Source: Tubulanus polymorphus (taxonomy: Eukaryota; Nemertea; Palaeonemertea; Tubulaniformes; Tubulanidae). Taken from it: 64,000 bases of DNA. The position numbers were made by a program, and so were the translations under genes. The notes under the pieces are model-generated. The model saw nothing but the letters and a program-made list of their open reading frames with translations, was not told the origin of the DNA and searched no databases. Positions 36,358-46,883 of the stretch are shown here, piece by piece; position 1 is the first letter of the stretch; every line of letters starts with the position of its first letter. The DNA lies in NCBI RefSeq assembly GCF_964204645.1, contig NC_134029.1, forward strand, positions 19,052,450 to 19,116,449, in the 5' to 3' direction.

Positions 36358-37259
36358 TTTCCTTTTCTGTTCAGCTTTACGGTACATACAATCTGCATAG
36401 AAAATAATACCGTATTAGATCCATGCGTTCAATCGAGAAAAAGGCAAAGGAGGGTTAATCATGAGGGTTAATCATCATCTTAATTTAGCATCACCTAGGC
36501 TACGTGACGAGACCGAGTGCATCTACAGGGTCCCTACAGTCATTCCTGGATGTTAGGAGTTTTCAACGAGATTAAAAGGAGAAAATTTCCAATCTCGAGG
36601 CATCTGCATCACTTCCATATCCCAATTGCTGTAGACTCCTATCTGCCTTCCTTTTTAAGCTAGGTGGTGCATAGGTCTTTTTTCCCTTTAGGGTAGTACT
36701 CATGGATGAATAAAAGCTCACAGGATTTGTGGAAAATTAAATTTTACAAATGGTAAATCAGCAGCAGGTAGCATTAGGATTTAAGAATTTCCTAGGGAGG
36801 ACACCAGCCACACCACCCTCTCTGTGGTACTGAAATGAGCAATCAGAAACTGAGGTTGAATTCACCCCACCCAGCTGGCTGGCAATTTTTGGCATAGCCT
36901 ATTGCCTGTTGGCCGTATTTGGCTTCAATAAATTATTAGCTGTGCCTGAGGTGGCTTGTATCACATGATTTATTATCAGACCTACCCGGTAAACCTAAAA
37001 TGATAAGCATTGTGAATCACCCCCTGCTTTGGAACACAAAAAAGAACAGAGGCAGTTTCAATTCAGCCAGAGTCAAAGGCCATCTATTGACGTTTTCAGT
37101 CACTGTCAGCTGATCGCAACTCGAACCCGGAAGTTAAATGACGACACCAAAAGTTGAATGAAACTCCTCATTTTTCTATGATCTCGATGAAGTTACTCAA
37201 TGAGTATGACTTACGAAATATCCCTAATTCATTTATTAATCAGGTTACCTTCTACTTAC

Positions 37260-37282
37260 CCTGCTCACTGGTATTGAAGTAG
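37260..37282 (-). other. Perilipin 5' untranslated exon (start approximate)
   Basis: A TATA box sits at 37307-37313 and a strong donor GTAAGT at 37254-37259. The coding exon begins at acceptor 36393-36395 (TGCAG), so a short non-coding first exon spliced over about 0.87 kb is the simplest model. The transcription start is placed by the usual 25-30 bp TATA spacing, not observed. Confidence 0.6.
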
Positions 37283-37303
37283 TGAAATGTGTCGATTATA
37301 GCC

Positions 37304-37430
37304 GCAATTTATACCAGAAACTTCAGCGACGATAAGAGCTGACGTATACCAGTCAAATGACGCAATTAACGCGGACCAATCAGCGAATAACTGACGTCAT
37401 CTAGAGCACCTAGCAGCCAATCAGCGATCT
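37304..37430 (-). promoter_or_regulatory. Perilipin core promoter: TATA box, CRE and two CCAATCAGCGA copies
   Basis: Reading the minus strand, TATAAAT is at 37307-37313. A perfect palindromic cAMP response element TGACGTCA is at 37392-37399. The 11-mer CCAATCAGCGA occurs twice on the plus strand, at 37376-37386 and 37417-37427, 41 bp apart and flanking the CRE. CCAAT boxes bind NF-Y and CRE binds CREB/ATF. The arrangement fits a hormone- or nutrient-responsive promoter, but that is inference. Confidence 0.7.
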
Positions 37431-38008
37431 AGTCTATCGATATGGTTTTTGAACTTTGGACCCGGTATACGTAGTTTGGAGTGACTGATTCGTGCACGGC
37501 TCCGATAAGAATTAACTCGAACATTCCTAGAAATACATTCGGGAAGTTTTTGCCGTTACCGGTTATGGTCTCATAGATATACTTTCGGAACACGGTTCAA
37601 GGTCCGGTTTCATGTACAAATTTTTTCGTTTGATCACTATTTCGGTTGCAACATTTTTATTTATGATGTTTGCAATGTGGGCACTACAAAAAGTAACAAT
37701 TTTGTTCATGAGACAGTGAAAATGAACCCGATTCAACTTTTTTTAGAGATAATTTAAGGAATTCTAGTCAGAGTCTATAGTCAAAAAGTGCAAAGTTCAG
37801 CACAATGAGTCATGAGGTATTTTGTGTGAACTCCATGCAGCATGTTCCGCAGTCATTGATGACAGTGGAGTGTGGCTTCGCTAAACTATGGAGAGTTGTA
37901 TTTTTTTGTTAAGATTCTACTTTCTTTTCAAAATACCGGGCTCCCGAGCCGAGGACAGCAAAAACTACCAAATTCAAAGACCAGAAATACGAGACAATGT
38001 GATAATAA

Positions 38009-38014
38009 TTTATT
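38009..38014 (-). terminator. EMC6: EMC6 polyadenylation signal
   Basis: AATAAA on the minus strand, 106 nt beyond the EMC6 stop codon and about 0.6 kb before the perilipin promoter. Confidence 0.7.
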
Positions 38015-38119
38015 TAAACATTTATGTACATCAAATACTAATACATGATCATCAGTAGTGGACATCGATTGATTAAAAAACATCGAATTGTGAGAGAAAT
38101 GCACACTCGGGTCGTCATT

Positions 38120-39999
38120 TCAATACACGTGAACCATCCCATATAAAAACCTATAAAAATAAGCACTCAAGTGAAGGAGAATAGTGCAAAGTCCTGATTA
38201 CAAAGTTCAGATAATACAAGTGTCTCGACATGCATTATCAAATAAGATTTCAAAAAGGATACGTCCAAAACAAAATATACGTCTGAAAAAGAATGGAGTC
38301 AAGGAAAACATTTTTTAATATACGTCAGTTGTCCAATTCAAGTCTCGTCTCAAAGCAGTTCTTTTTCGTGCATACTTAGATACTCCAGAGGAGCGCTTTC
38401 GAAGTTTATCTTGCAATGGAATTACAGCACTTAATAAATACCATTTTAATTATCATTATCATAAAAATTTCTATTTGCTGTAAAATATTCATTTTTTACA
38501 AAAATAGAAATGTCCAACTATCAAATTTTCAGATGGATTGGAATATAAGACCCCTTTCCTGAAAAGTTTTGCTTTTGTTCTCTTCTTTCACAACTGAGAC
38601 TCTTTCAACACGACCACTTGAAAATATAAACACAGTTTTTTCTTTCTTTTACGTAACTGATAAAAAAAAATTTCAAAATTGATAAAATTCCATATAGGCG
38701 TCTCATTTAGCCTCTATCCAGTATTCTAATCGTTTTTCTTTTTTCTAAAAGGACTGATATTTGATAACATGTCATACACATATATTAAAGGATACGAATA
38801 AACCACCAAGAAGTCCACCAGTGAATAGTTCAATCCTAGAACGAAAGAATTTACTCCATTGCGATCCAGCTTTGAGAAAAAGCATCACCTGAAAAATTTA
38901 AAGAAACACATAATTAATGGAAACTTCATTTTAACGAAGACTGGTTTAAAAATACAAATAGTGTTAGTTGAAACATGACCCTCGACCAACTTTTCAGATG
39001 ATCAATTAATGCACCTAAGTCAGCGCATGAGTGTGTTGCATTATTTGATAGAACTGGATTGTAAAATGTTTTCAACATCTATAGTCAATTTTCAGGGTCC
39101 CAATCGATCAGTCATTCCTGGATATAAGTTTTCAAGGGGACAGTCTCAAATTTCAAGGAAGTGTCTGCAATTACTGTAGACTACTAACTCAATACTTAGC
39201 TAAACCATTGATTTGGAGGTTTTGTCAGCAAAATTTTATGCCATACTTAACTATATTTGGTAACCTCCTAATTGTGTAAAAAATCTCATTGTCCCAACTT
39301 TGGTTCTGATTTAGGCGTAGTCTACTTGTACAGCTACAAACTAGACAAAAATTTCTAATGGCTTATTTCTCAAAATTGAAGGAGTTTTGGGTATTTTGCT
39401 CGAATTAATGAGTTTCAAAAACCTTTAAACGCATTTTTGGTTTAGAAGGAGTTTTTAAGGAATCAATGATTCATAGGGTCTATTGTTTGTAACCTTCTCG
39501 GAGAGGTCGCCATCTTATGGAATATAAGTTTTATCATGATTAACAATTTTTCTATGCTTTATTTTCAAATCAATAAAAAGTCATGGTTTTTACTAGGCAT
39601 GGAAACATATTGTAAAACAGATGCAGTAACTTTTCTCCATGCGATTCTTCAATACGGTGTTAAACGAATACGAAAACGATAACTCATTCAGACTGCGAAG
39701 TTTCACAGCTCATATTTCAAGATCACTTCGAGGTACGGTATGTACTCTAAGAATTGGCCAAATATCCTCAAAAAAAAAAACAGGTTAAAAACAACGAACA
39801 TAGACAAGAGCATCATGTGGAAGAAGAAAATGACTTACAGATAACATGAACGACGTGATGAAATAAAATATAAATCCGTATAAACTCGTCAGACCCATGA
39901 TTCCTGCTGTACAGCCGGCTAGAGCGCACATCGACGTTCGACAATAATCCAGAAATGCAGCATTTGATCTGATTGCACCTTCACTGTACGCAACATTAT
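38120..39999 (-). CDS. EMC6: ER membrane protein complex subunit 6, missing first exon
   Basis: EMC6 is a small multi-pass subunit of the EMC insertase, which places transmembrane segments into the ER membrane. Exons are 39839-39999, 38796-38888, 38263-38282 (20 nt) and 38120-38150 (TGA). Together they encode 100 aa with conserved EMC6 motifs: [27 protein letters not shown] (first membrane segment), [19 protein letters not shown], then TYILFWT from the microexon and FLYGMVHVY at the C-terminus. Human EMC6 is 110 aa, so only about 8-12 N-terminal residues are lacking. The first exon here starts with two bases (AT) completing a split codon, so a small upstream exon ending in phase 1 is required; I searched up to 46 kb and could not identify it. 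AATAAA follows at 38009-38014. Confidence 0.92.
38263..38282 (-). CDS. EMC6: 20-nt microexon of EMC6
   Basis: The preceding exon ends after GGLLGGLF in phase 0 and the final exon begins with G followed by FLYGMVHVY, leaving the family's conserved TYVLFWT segment unaccounted for. In the intron, TTTTTCAG is followed by exactly 20 bases encoding TYILFW plus AC, then donor GTATCC. AC plus the G of the last exon gives Thr. The donor GTATCC is identical to that of the upstream exon (38790-38795). Confidence 0.9.
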
Positions 40000-40074
40000 C
40001 TACAATATAAGAAGTAATGTTTTTTGTGTCAATTTGATATGCCACAATATAATTGATCAACAGTTTAACCTGTC

Positions 40075-40160
40075 TCTCAGTAGCTCAGTGAGATAAGCCG
40101 TGAATCTGTTGCATTCTTCATAAAAATAAAGAGTAACAAGTGGGTTCATGTCCTGCTGGC
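40075..40160 (+). repeat. tRNA-derived SINE-like piece
   Basis: AGTAGCTCAGTGAGATAAG resembles an A box region and GTGGGTTCATGTCCTGC a B box at tRNA-like spacing. No cloverleaf with a proper acceptor stem. Confidence 0.5.
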
Positions 40161-40618
40161 TGCTTAGATCAAAGGCCATCCCGTCGTGAAGTTAAAGAAT
40201 AATCCAATTGGGAAACCAAGATCCAAGCAACGTAAAGCCAAACCAAACGAATGATCGTATAGTTTCAACATTGGATATTTACATAAACCACAAAACAAGC
40301 GACTAGCAAGTAAGGTGTATTTGGTAGCCCCATCCAATTTCAAAAGCTTACCCCCAGGATTGTATTAGGTAACTTTAAATTAATGAGAGGAGGCCTAGTC
40401 CTCCTTTTGAACTTTTTGGTTTGATCATGAAACGGAAAACAAAATGGCGGATTTTTGAACTACCGGTACAGAAAATTAAGGTTTATAGTATAGGTTCTTG
40501 AGGGTTAGGGTTTGGTTAAGGCTGTACAAAGTAATATGTTATAATAGTGAAGGTTTTTTTGGGTTAGTGCCTTAGGTTCTACAATTAGTAAATATTCTTA
40601 TAAAGTCTGTTTGCCACC

Positions 40619-41047
40619 GGCTACTGTCTACTGTCTGTCACACCTCTCCGTGCGACGTTTTGGTCCGTAATTTCGTTAATTTATCTGGGAATATTGTCTA
40701 TCAATTTGTCCAGTTAAGGAATTTGCATTCAGAAATTAATTATGAATTGGCACAAATTTGTTTGTGTTTTCATCTATCAGCGATTGTTTACCTAGCATAC
40801 GCTCACGTAATGCTGAAAAACGGCTTTTGCGGCCAGTCACGTGGCGCCAACTAGGGTATTTTGTTATGCTTATAAATAGGTGATGACGTCAAAGCAACGT
40901 TTCTGAGCGTCAGCGGAGCAGTTTTTTAGCATCAGGCGAGCGTATGCAGAGTAAATTATCGCCGAGAAATGAAAACAAAAACATTTTTAGTAAAAATTGT
41001 TGATTATTTCTGAATGCAAATTCCGAAAGGTGTGACAGACAGTAGCC
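40619..41047. mobile_element. Inverted-repeat element carrying TATA and CRE motifs
   Basis: GGCTACTGTCTACTGTCTGT and CACACCTCTCCG on the left are inverted on the right (GGTGTGACAGACAGTAGCC). GAATTTGCATTCAGAAAT also occurs inverted inside. On the plus strand TATAAATAGG is at 40871-40880 and TGACGTCA at 40884-40891. It lies upstream of EMC6's known exons. Confidence 0.6.
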
Positions 41048-41878
41048 TCAAATTAGACTAAGAATAATGTCATCTCTAGTAAAGCTTCCAACGATCGGGT
41101 AGTTTCTCGAAAAGTGGAAATGAGGGTGACTGTGAACATCATAATTTTTACGACATGACACACTCTGTTGGAAATATGGAGCTTAGCAAAATTCGCTCAG
41201 ACTACACACGTCATTTCCTGGCCGGCGGCAGTCATAATTAACTGTGTATAAGACAGTTTTTCGAGGTTTCAAGTGTATCCAATAAAAGAAATACAAAGTA
41301 TCCCCTGTAAAGTCACGGTCTTTTATGTGGTCAAAGAGACGCAACAGCACAAAACCAAACCTTTTGGAACCTTTCCAGCCTTTAACGTGACAGTGGTCGC
41401 CATATTTGCTAATTACCAAAATAAATTGTCTCTTATTTGTTTAGATTTGAATTGAATTGATGGTTCGAATTGATTGATTACTGATGACTGGTGGCTGAAT
41501 TGAAGCTAACTGATATTGAAAAAGCGTAAAATGGTTCTTAATCGATCCACTCGGTTTAGCTTATTTTATCACCGCGCTGTGCACAGCGTTGTATTTTGAT
41601 TCGGTTTCATTCGGTAAATATTCTAACCATACGTTTACGTTATGTGGAGACTTCCGTTACCATTAAAAAATTTTTTTGAAATTTATTGGGTTTTTATTTG
41701 ATTTTGTTGTTTCTCTTGTGTCTGGTAAGTTTCTGAAATGCATTGTCGTCTTAAATTCTTCAGCTCACCATGACATTTCACCCGGTCGTCAGTCGATAGT
41801 TGCTTTTTAATGGCGCTCCATTACTGCAAGAATTATGCTTGCATGAACGACTGAACGTGACAGTACAGTAGACAGTAG

Positions 41879-42210
41879 AGGCCTTTTTATGAACACTCGA
41901 TTAATATATTCGAGTATGCAAAACGTTTTTATGAGCATGGGTTATGTCATAATCCGTCATTTTCATGAACATTGGTTATCATAATCGATTAGCATACTCA
42001 GCATACTCGCTCGGCGACCAAGTATGCCGATTATCTAATCCAACCGATATGGTGTTCTCGGTAGAAGTCGCTGCTGAGTAGGCCATAATTGAATAATTTC
42101 TACCTGGCGTTTTTATCAACCAACATACCCGGTTATGCTAATTGACACTAATCGGCTATATAATCTAAATAGCTAATCTATTTCGATTTTGCTGGTTCAT
42201 AAAAAGGCCT
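41879..42210. mobile_element. 332-bp MITE with a 16-bp perfect inverted repeat
   Basis: AGGCCTTTTTATGAAC at 41879-41894 is exactly inverted at 42195-42210. Interior is AT-rich with repeated TCATAATCG and CGAGTATGC blocks. Confidence 0.8.
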
Positions 42211-42392
42211 TAGTTGACACCATCCTCACTTGCCAGGGTTTGATTGCCTCCCACCGAAGTTCATGCAAACACAAACCTAGGCCGCAAACCCTTCATTCTA
42301 TTGCATTGCCATGGCCCAATTTCTTGGGCGGACAGGTTGCCACTAAGTAAAAGCGGCCACCAGTCAGTCTATGTAACAAACTGAAAATGTGA

Positions 42393-42881
42393 GGCCAAAT
42401 AAAAAAAATTAGTTGTTTATCGTCCTTATTTTCAAAAAGCTTGGGTCGGCCGGGAGGTTTTTTAGATTTTTTTATTTTAGATCGAGTGTTGTAAATGATA
42501 TACGATTGATGAAATAAAGCATGTTTTCCATCGACTGGAAGTGTGGCGCCACAAGCAATACAGATACAATTCAATTCATAGAACTTTATTAACTTAGATT
42601 TTAAAATCGATCTAAATATGCTCCACAACCGGAAATCCACGCTGTGTACGCTCCATAACGGAATATTGACTTCAATTTGTTATTCAGTGAACGTACTTCG
42701 TCGATCGATAAATCGTTTTGTTTGCTGCTATACTGTCCTACAATCGACATGAAACGGCAGCTATGGCAAGTATTTTCGATTGGAACCAAAATAGAACACA
42801 ATAAAAAAAAAAAAAATTGGGTCGGGTATTTTTCGTAGGGTCGGGCGGGGACGATAAACAACTAATTTTTTTTATTTGGCC
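42393..42881. mobile_element. 489-bp MITE with a perfect 33-bp inverted repeat
   Basis: Positions 42393-42425 and 42849-42881 are exact reverse complements, beginning GGCCAAATAAAAAAAATTAG. Two overlapping minus-strand frames inside have an AT-hook-like PPGRPK but are explained by the element's own repeats. Confidence 0.85.
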
Positions 42882-44069
42882 TAATGATAGATATCAAGTT
42901 ATTGACACTAAGTGGACATAAGTGTGTTTCCTATTGACATAAATCAAACTAACAGGAATTCCAAACAATTAAATTGACTTATAACTTGAAAAGTGTGAAT
43001 TACTTTTTCACGTCATTAACCAATGACTCTTCACAGATCTATTGATAATGTGTTGACTTGGTTCGTCAAACAAATGAACAGAAACCGATGCCAAGACTCA
43101 TCCGCTGCACGAATGATTAGTGACAGTGTCTTATAGTTCTTCTAATTCTACCCCATCACCAGTCAATAACAATGTGCAGATGACTTATCGGTTCATAACT
43201 TTGGTTGTTGGATCTGTAAGATAGGAAATACTGATATATGTCCTGCCCTAATTTAAGGTTTTACCGGGATCTGTACCCTCAACCTCTCCATTGCGAGTCA
43301 AATGCCTCATCCATCAAGCTATGGAGACAAATAACTCAATTGAACCACAGGGGCTTGTAAACTAGCTTGGATTGAAGGATCATTATCAGGTGGTCGCGAT
43401 GCCTTACTATAAAAATAACAAGGGATGAAACAGCTTGGCTTTTGCCTGTGACCGTATTGATGCTGCGGAACCCACGGCACTGCGCATGCACGGCAACTTC
43501 CGAGCGATTGTGAGCTGTCAATCAAACAACACATTACAGTTTTTCTATATCAATTCAAAAATTGATACTTTCCTTAGAAGTGTGATTGCCTTGGCTAGAC
43601 AGAGGTTTTTGAGAAAAATCAATTGAACTTGAACTGACCATGGACTTCGGAAAGTTGCTGCGCATGCGAAGTGGTTGCTGCCGCATCAATACGGTCACAG
43701 GCAAAAGCAAAGCCATTTCATCCCTTGTTAAGTAAGGCGTCGCGACCGCCTGATAATGAACGACCAATTGTTCATCGGAACTTTATAACCGATTGAAGAA
43801 TTGATTAAACTTGAATAGGATTGTAAATGGCCCCCTATTTCATTTCACAATCTAACAAAACTTCTTACGCAACCTTTCGTGTTCTGATTTTTTTAGACAG
43901 CTGCTAGTAGGCTGATTTATGATTGATATTCGTGTTTGAAGTCTAAGATTTTGAATATTTACGGAGAAACAATTATTGGTAAGTAGTAATTTTTTGAAGC
44001 ATTTATTTTGTACATGAGTTGTTTTTGTACTAAATAATGGAAATCACTTAATTTCCCTCATATTTCAAG

Positions 44070-44797
44070 CCCCAACGTGAACCCTTAGTGTGTCGACTGT
44101 GTTATAGGGGGCAGCCTTGTAGTTGTACATTTGATGACTGTGGTTTGTCCTGCATTTGGACGCAGCAATTCATGACTAACAGTAAATCTTTTTCAAAACG
44201 AATAAAACAGATACTCCGTGACCAGCACCTTCAAGAAACTGTATCTGCCATAAATACTAATCCGATATACACTAACTTTAGGCAATATAAAAATGATATT
44301 AGGTTAGAGAAGTATATAATAGAACTTGGTGATGACTTAGGAACTAGTTTATTTGAATTTAGGGTCGGGTCCTATATTTTACCTGTGAACAAATTTTCAA
44401 ACCTTCATTTAGACAGAGCCGATAGAATATGCCCCGCTTGTAATACTTTAGGTGACGAATCCCATTTTCTGTTTGACTGTACCTTACTTAACGAACAACG
44501 CAAAAACTTTTTGAATTTGAATACCTTTAATACCCTTGATATTCTGAAAAACCCAACGGTCAACTTAGCTAAATTCATTAAGACCGGCTTAGATGTATAT
44601 AGATCTTCCAATAGTATATATAGTATTGTAAATAGTTGATGTATATATATATTTCGTTACGTTTTCATTCTCTAAATTTTAATCACTTCAGTGTTGTTTT
44701 GTAAATATTTGTATATACATGTGTAATAGTTTTCCTCCATATACCATGGAAATGGTTGGAGTGTAAATAAATCGTAATCATAATCGTAATCGCAACA
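44070..44797 (+). mobile_element. 5'-truncated non-LTR retrotransposon (LINE) end
   Basis: The 3' part of a reverse-transcriptase ORF is followed by a short untranslated region and a tail of irregular ATCGTA/ATCATA repeats (about 44770-44797), the sort of simple-repeat tail some LINE families carry. The 5' end is lost; the boundary at about 44070 is approximate. Confidence 0.7.
44088..44639 (+). pseudogene. C-terminal fragment of LINE ORF2 (reverse transcriptase end)
   Basis: The 183-codon frame has the hallmark C-terminal zinc-binding pattern of many non-LTR reverse transcriptases: FEFRVGSYILP, then RICPACNTLGDESHFLFDC (C-x2-C...H-x4-C). The polymerase core is absent, so the copy is a dead fragment. 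Exact clade is not assigned. Confidence 0.7.
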
Positions 44798-44918
44798 AAA
44801 ATGATTATAGCAAGTCTGACAGTCTTAAAAAGTGCTTACATTAAAAATTTGTTGGTGGTTAATGATCGCTAGGGCTATGAAAATCTTTTAGGATTCAGCA
44901 TTTTTGGGTCCAGTTTCA

Positions 44919-45407
44919 CGATAGATTTAAACCAAAAAAACATAAGTGGTATAACACCGTATCTCGTAAGATGGCGTGACGAGCACTCAGTCTTACGTTG
45001 TCAAAAATAGTTAATTTTCTTTCGACTTCATGAATTTCTAGGCTCCTTAATCCATTCATCATCACAGGATCCAACAAAGATTGAAATTCATTTTTATACT
45101 CGGCAATTGGTATAATTTCGAATAGTCGTTGATATTTCTGAGAGAAAGATTCATTCGAATTTAACCGAAATGTTTTGAGCAATTGAAAAACTTTGCTTTT
45201 TGCTGCAATTTCCAAGCAATTAATGTCCTGGTGCGAAGTGCTTTCCAACGAATAACAGTATTGAGATGTAGTTTCCAGGTAATAAAGACAAAATCTTGAA
45301 GAATGGGGTACCGGCAACGCTACTGTGGCAGACGGAATTCCGCCATAATCCGCCAGGTTCGCTAGTGCACAATACGACGTCGACGCTGGATTTCTTCTCA
45401 AACTCAA
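44919..45407 (-). CDS. Unrecognised open frame, possible exon
   Basis: A 160-codon frame with no in-frame ATG near its 5' end; the first usable start would be internal (Met-Met at about codon 115). Composition is ordinary for a protein (FQLLKTFRLNSNESFSQKYQ, LLDPVMMNGLRSLEIHEVER). It runs at its 3' end into a copy of the 'cagtttcacga' repeat family, where the stop lies. It could be an exon, a decayed gene or part of an element. I assign no function. Confidence 0.3.
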
Positions 45408-45757
45408 TTAAAATCTAACAATAATTTCTCAAATTCTATGCATGATATATGAAAATCGTAGCATGTATGAACTCCAATGAAGACTAATCAGAGTTTATTA
45501 TGATGTGTGATTTTCCCAATCTTTGGATTGGAAGCCCAAAAATTGAGATCAAAGTTACTTGAAAATGAACTAATTTTGATCGAGTGCGTCTGATATCTCA
45601 GTGGCGCCATCTGACGGGATAGCTGGTGTGCCGGTTCCCCATTATGTGCACTTTGTTTAAGATTATCTACCTCGTCTTGTAAAAATGTGCCTTTTTTTGT
45701 GCCTCTACTTTATGGACATAGAAAAAAGAATGAAAAAAAAGGGCACAAGATGTTCGC

Positions 45758-45788
45758 GACGGTAGCACGTCCCTACGGTGCTACCGTC
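45758..45788. other. Perfect 11-bp hairpin
   Basis: GACGGTAGCAC (45758-45768) and GTGCTACCGTC (45778-45788) around a 9-base loop. No flanking gene or terminator role is evident. Confidence 0.7.
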
Positions 45789-46521
45789 TGAAAAACCGGG
45801 CCTGGGTAAATTCTTTAACCAGTTTTAAACGATTCTTTTAGCCTCCTCAACAATAATTTTCACGTACAGTATATTGCACCCGATATTGCACTCGGTCGTG
45901 TCGGGATGGCACGATATCGTATTACGCAAAAAAAATATCACCTTGCATTGCTGATGGTTACTAGTTACAGGTGACTGAATTGATGAACGACAGTTGTCGT
46001 GCATACGTAGCCATAGCGTCTGCTCGATTCTAATTCATCGATAATCGAATGGATCAGTTCATGAAAATATGATGTTTTAATCCGATGTTTGTGATCATTA
46101 GCTGCTGGCGATGAGCAGGTTAGCGCTGTGTACTATTAATATGAATGCATCAGCTTTTAATAATGAATAGGTTTGATGATGTGGATTTCTGAGTGGCGAA
46201 CACAAAATATGCCCTGTATGAAAAAAATTATGGTTTCTATCTGATATTTGCGGTCGGTAGATGGCGGTGCCACACGCATGTAATAAGGATATACTTGCTA
46301 CACTTTATGATGTGACTACTTCGATTTTTATATTCAAAAATATGAATGGAGTTCTCAAGCAAACTGTACTGGTCACTAGATTATTGCGGAAATCGGATGA
46401 TTAGCGATCAGTATTAGCGATGCATGGATCTTCTTGATTGGTGTACAACTGTTGTAGATTGGTGGATAAAATATCTACAAATCTTATTGGGCGTATGAAT
46501 TTTTGGTTATCAGTGAGCGAT

Positions 46522-46883
46522 AAGCTGCGATCATACTCGAACATTTTTTTTTCCTGCGATAAATTCGGTTCCTTACCCTTGCCGAGTTAAACCCGGGTAA
46601 ACCGTTCACACAGATGCCAAGTGAGAACAGCATGTATGTTTTACCGGGACCTGAATTTGACTGGAACTAAAAAGCTTGGACCAGGCCTGTGCCGAATTTA
46701 AGCACTTGGGTCAAATTATTGCGTGTGTATGCTTACTGGTTCCCGAAGTGCTACCTGGCCTTGTCACAGCATTTTTAGTATGGAGTGTGCGATTTACGAA
46801 CAAACGTGCTCTCCCAAATTTGACTCGAGTCCGATCCAGGCCAATTTCAACCAGCACCAAATCAACTCAGCGTGTTCGCGGCT
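46522..46883. mobile_element. 'gatcacacg' family copy
   Basis: Left AAGCTGCGATCATACTCG and right GTGTTCGCGGCTATATT are inverted, with the same internal motifs (ACACAGATGCCAA, CTGGTTCCCGAAG). Confidence 0.55.

Noticed and set aside
41765-41815. Phase-1 donor (GTGAGC) as the end of EMC6 exon 1
   Set aside because: The phase fits, but the frame leading to it hits a stop with no ATG.
42293-42861. Two overlapping minus-strand frames with an AT-hook-like motif
   Set aside because: Mostly inside an element with perfect 33-bp inverted ends; no start context or splice structure supports a gene.
45280-45370. Resemblance of a NLADYGG stretch to ELL exon 1 (NLADYAG), suggesting an ELL duplicate
   Set aside because: Similarity does not extend beyond a few residues or to the DNA level; treated as chance.
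46015-46055. Minus-strand ATG with a following phase-1 donor as EMC6 first exon
   Set aside because: The encoded MATYARQLSF sequence does not resemble EMC6 N-termini and the donor is weak; distance of 6 kb also argues against it.
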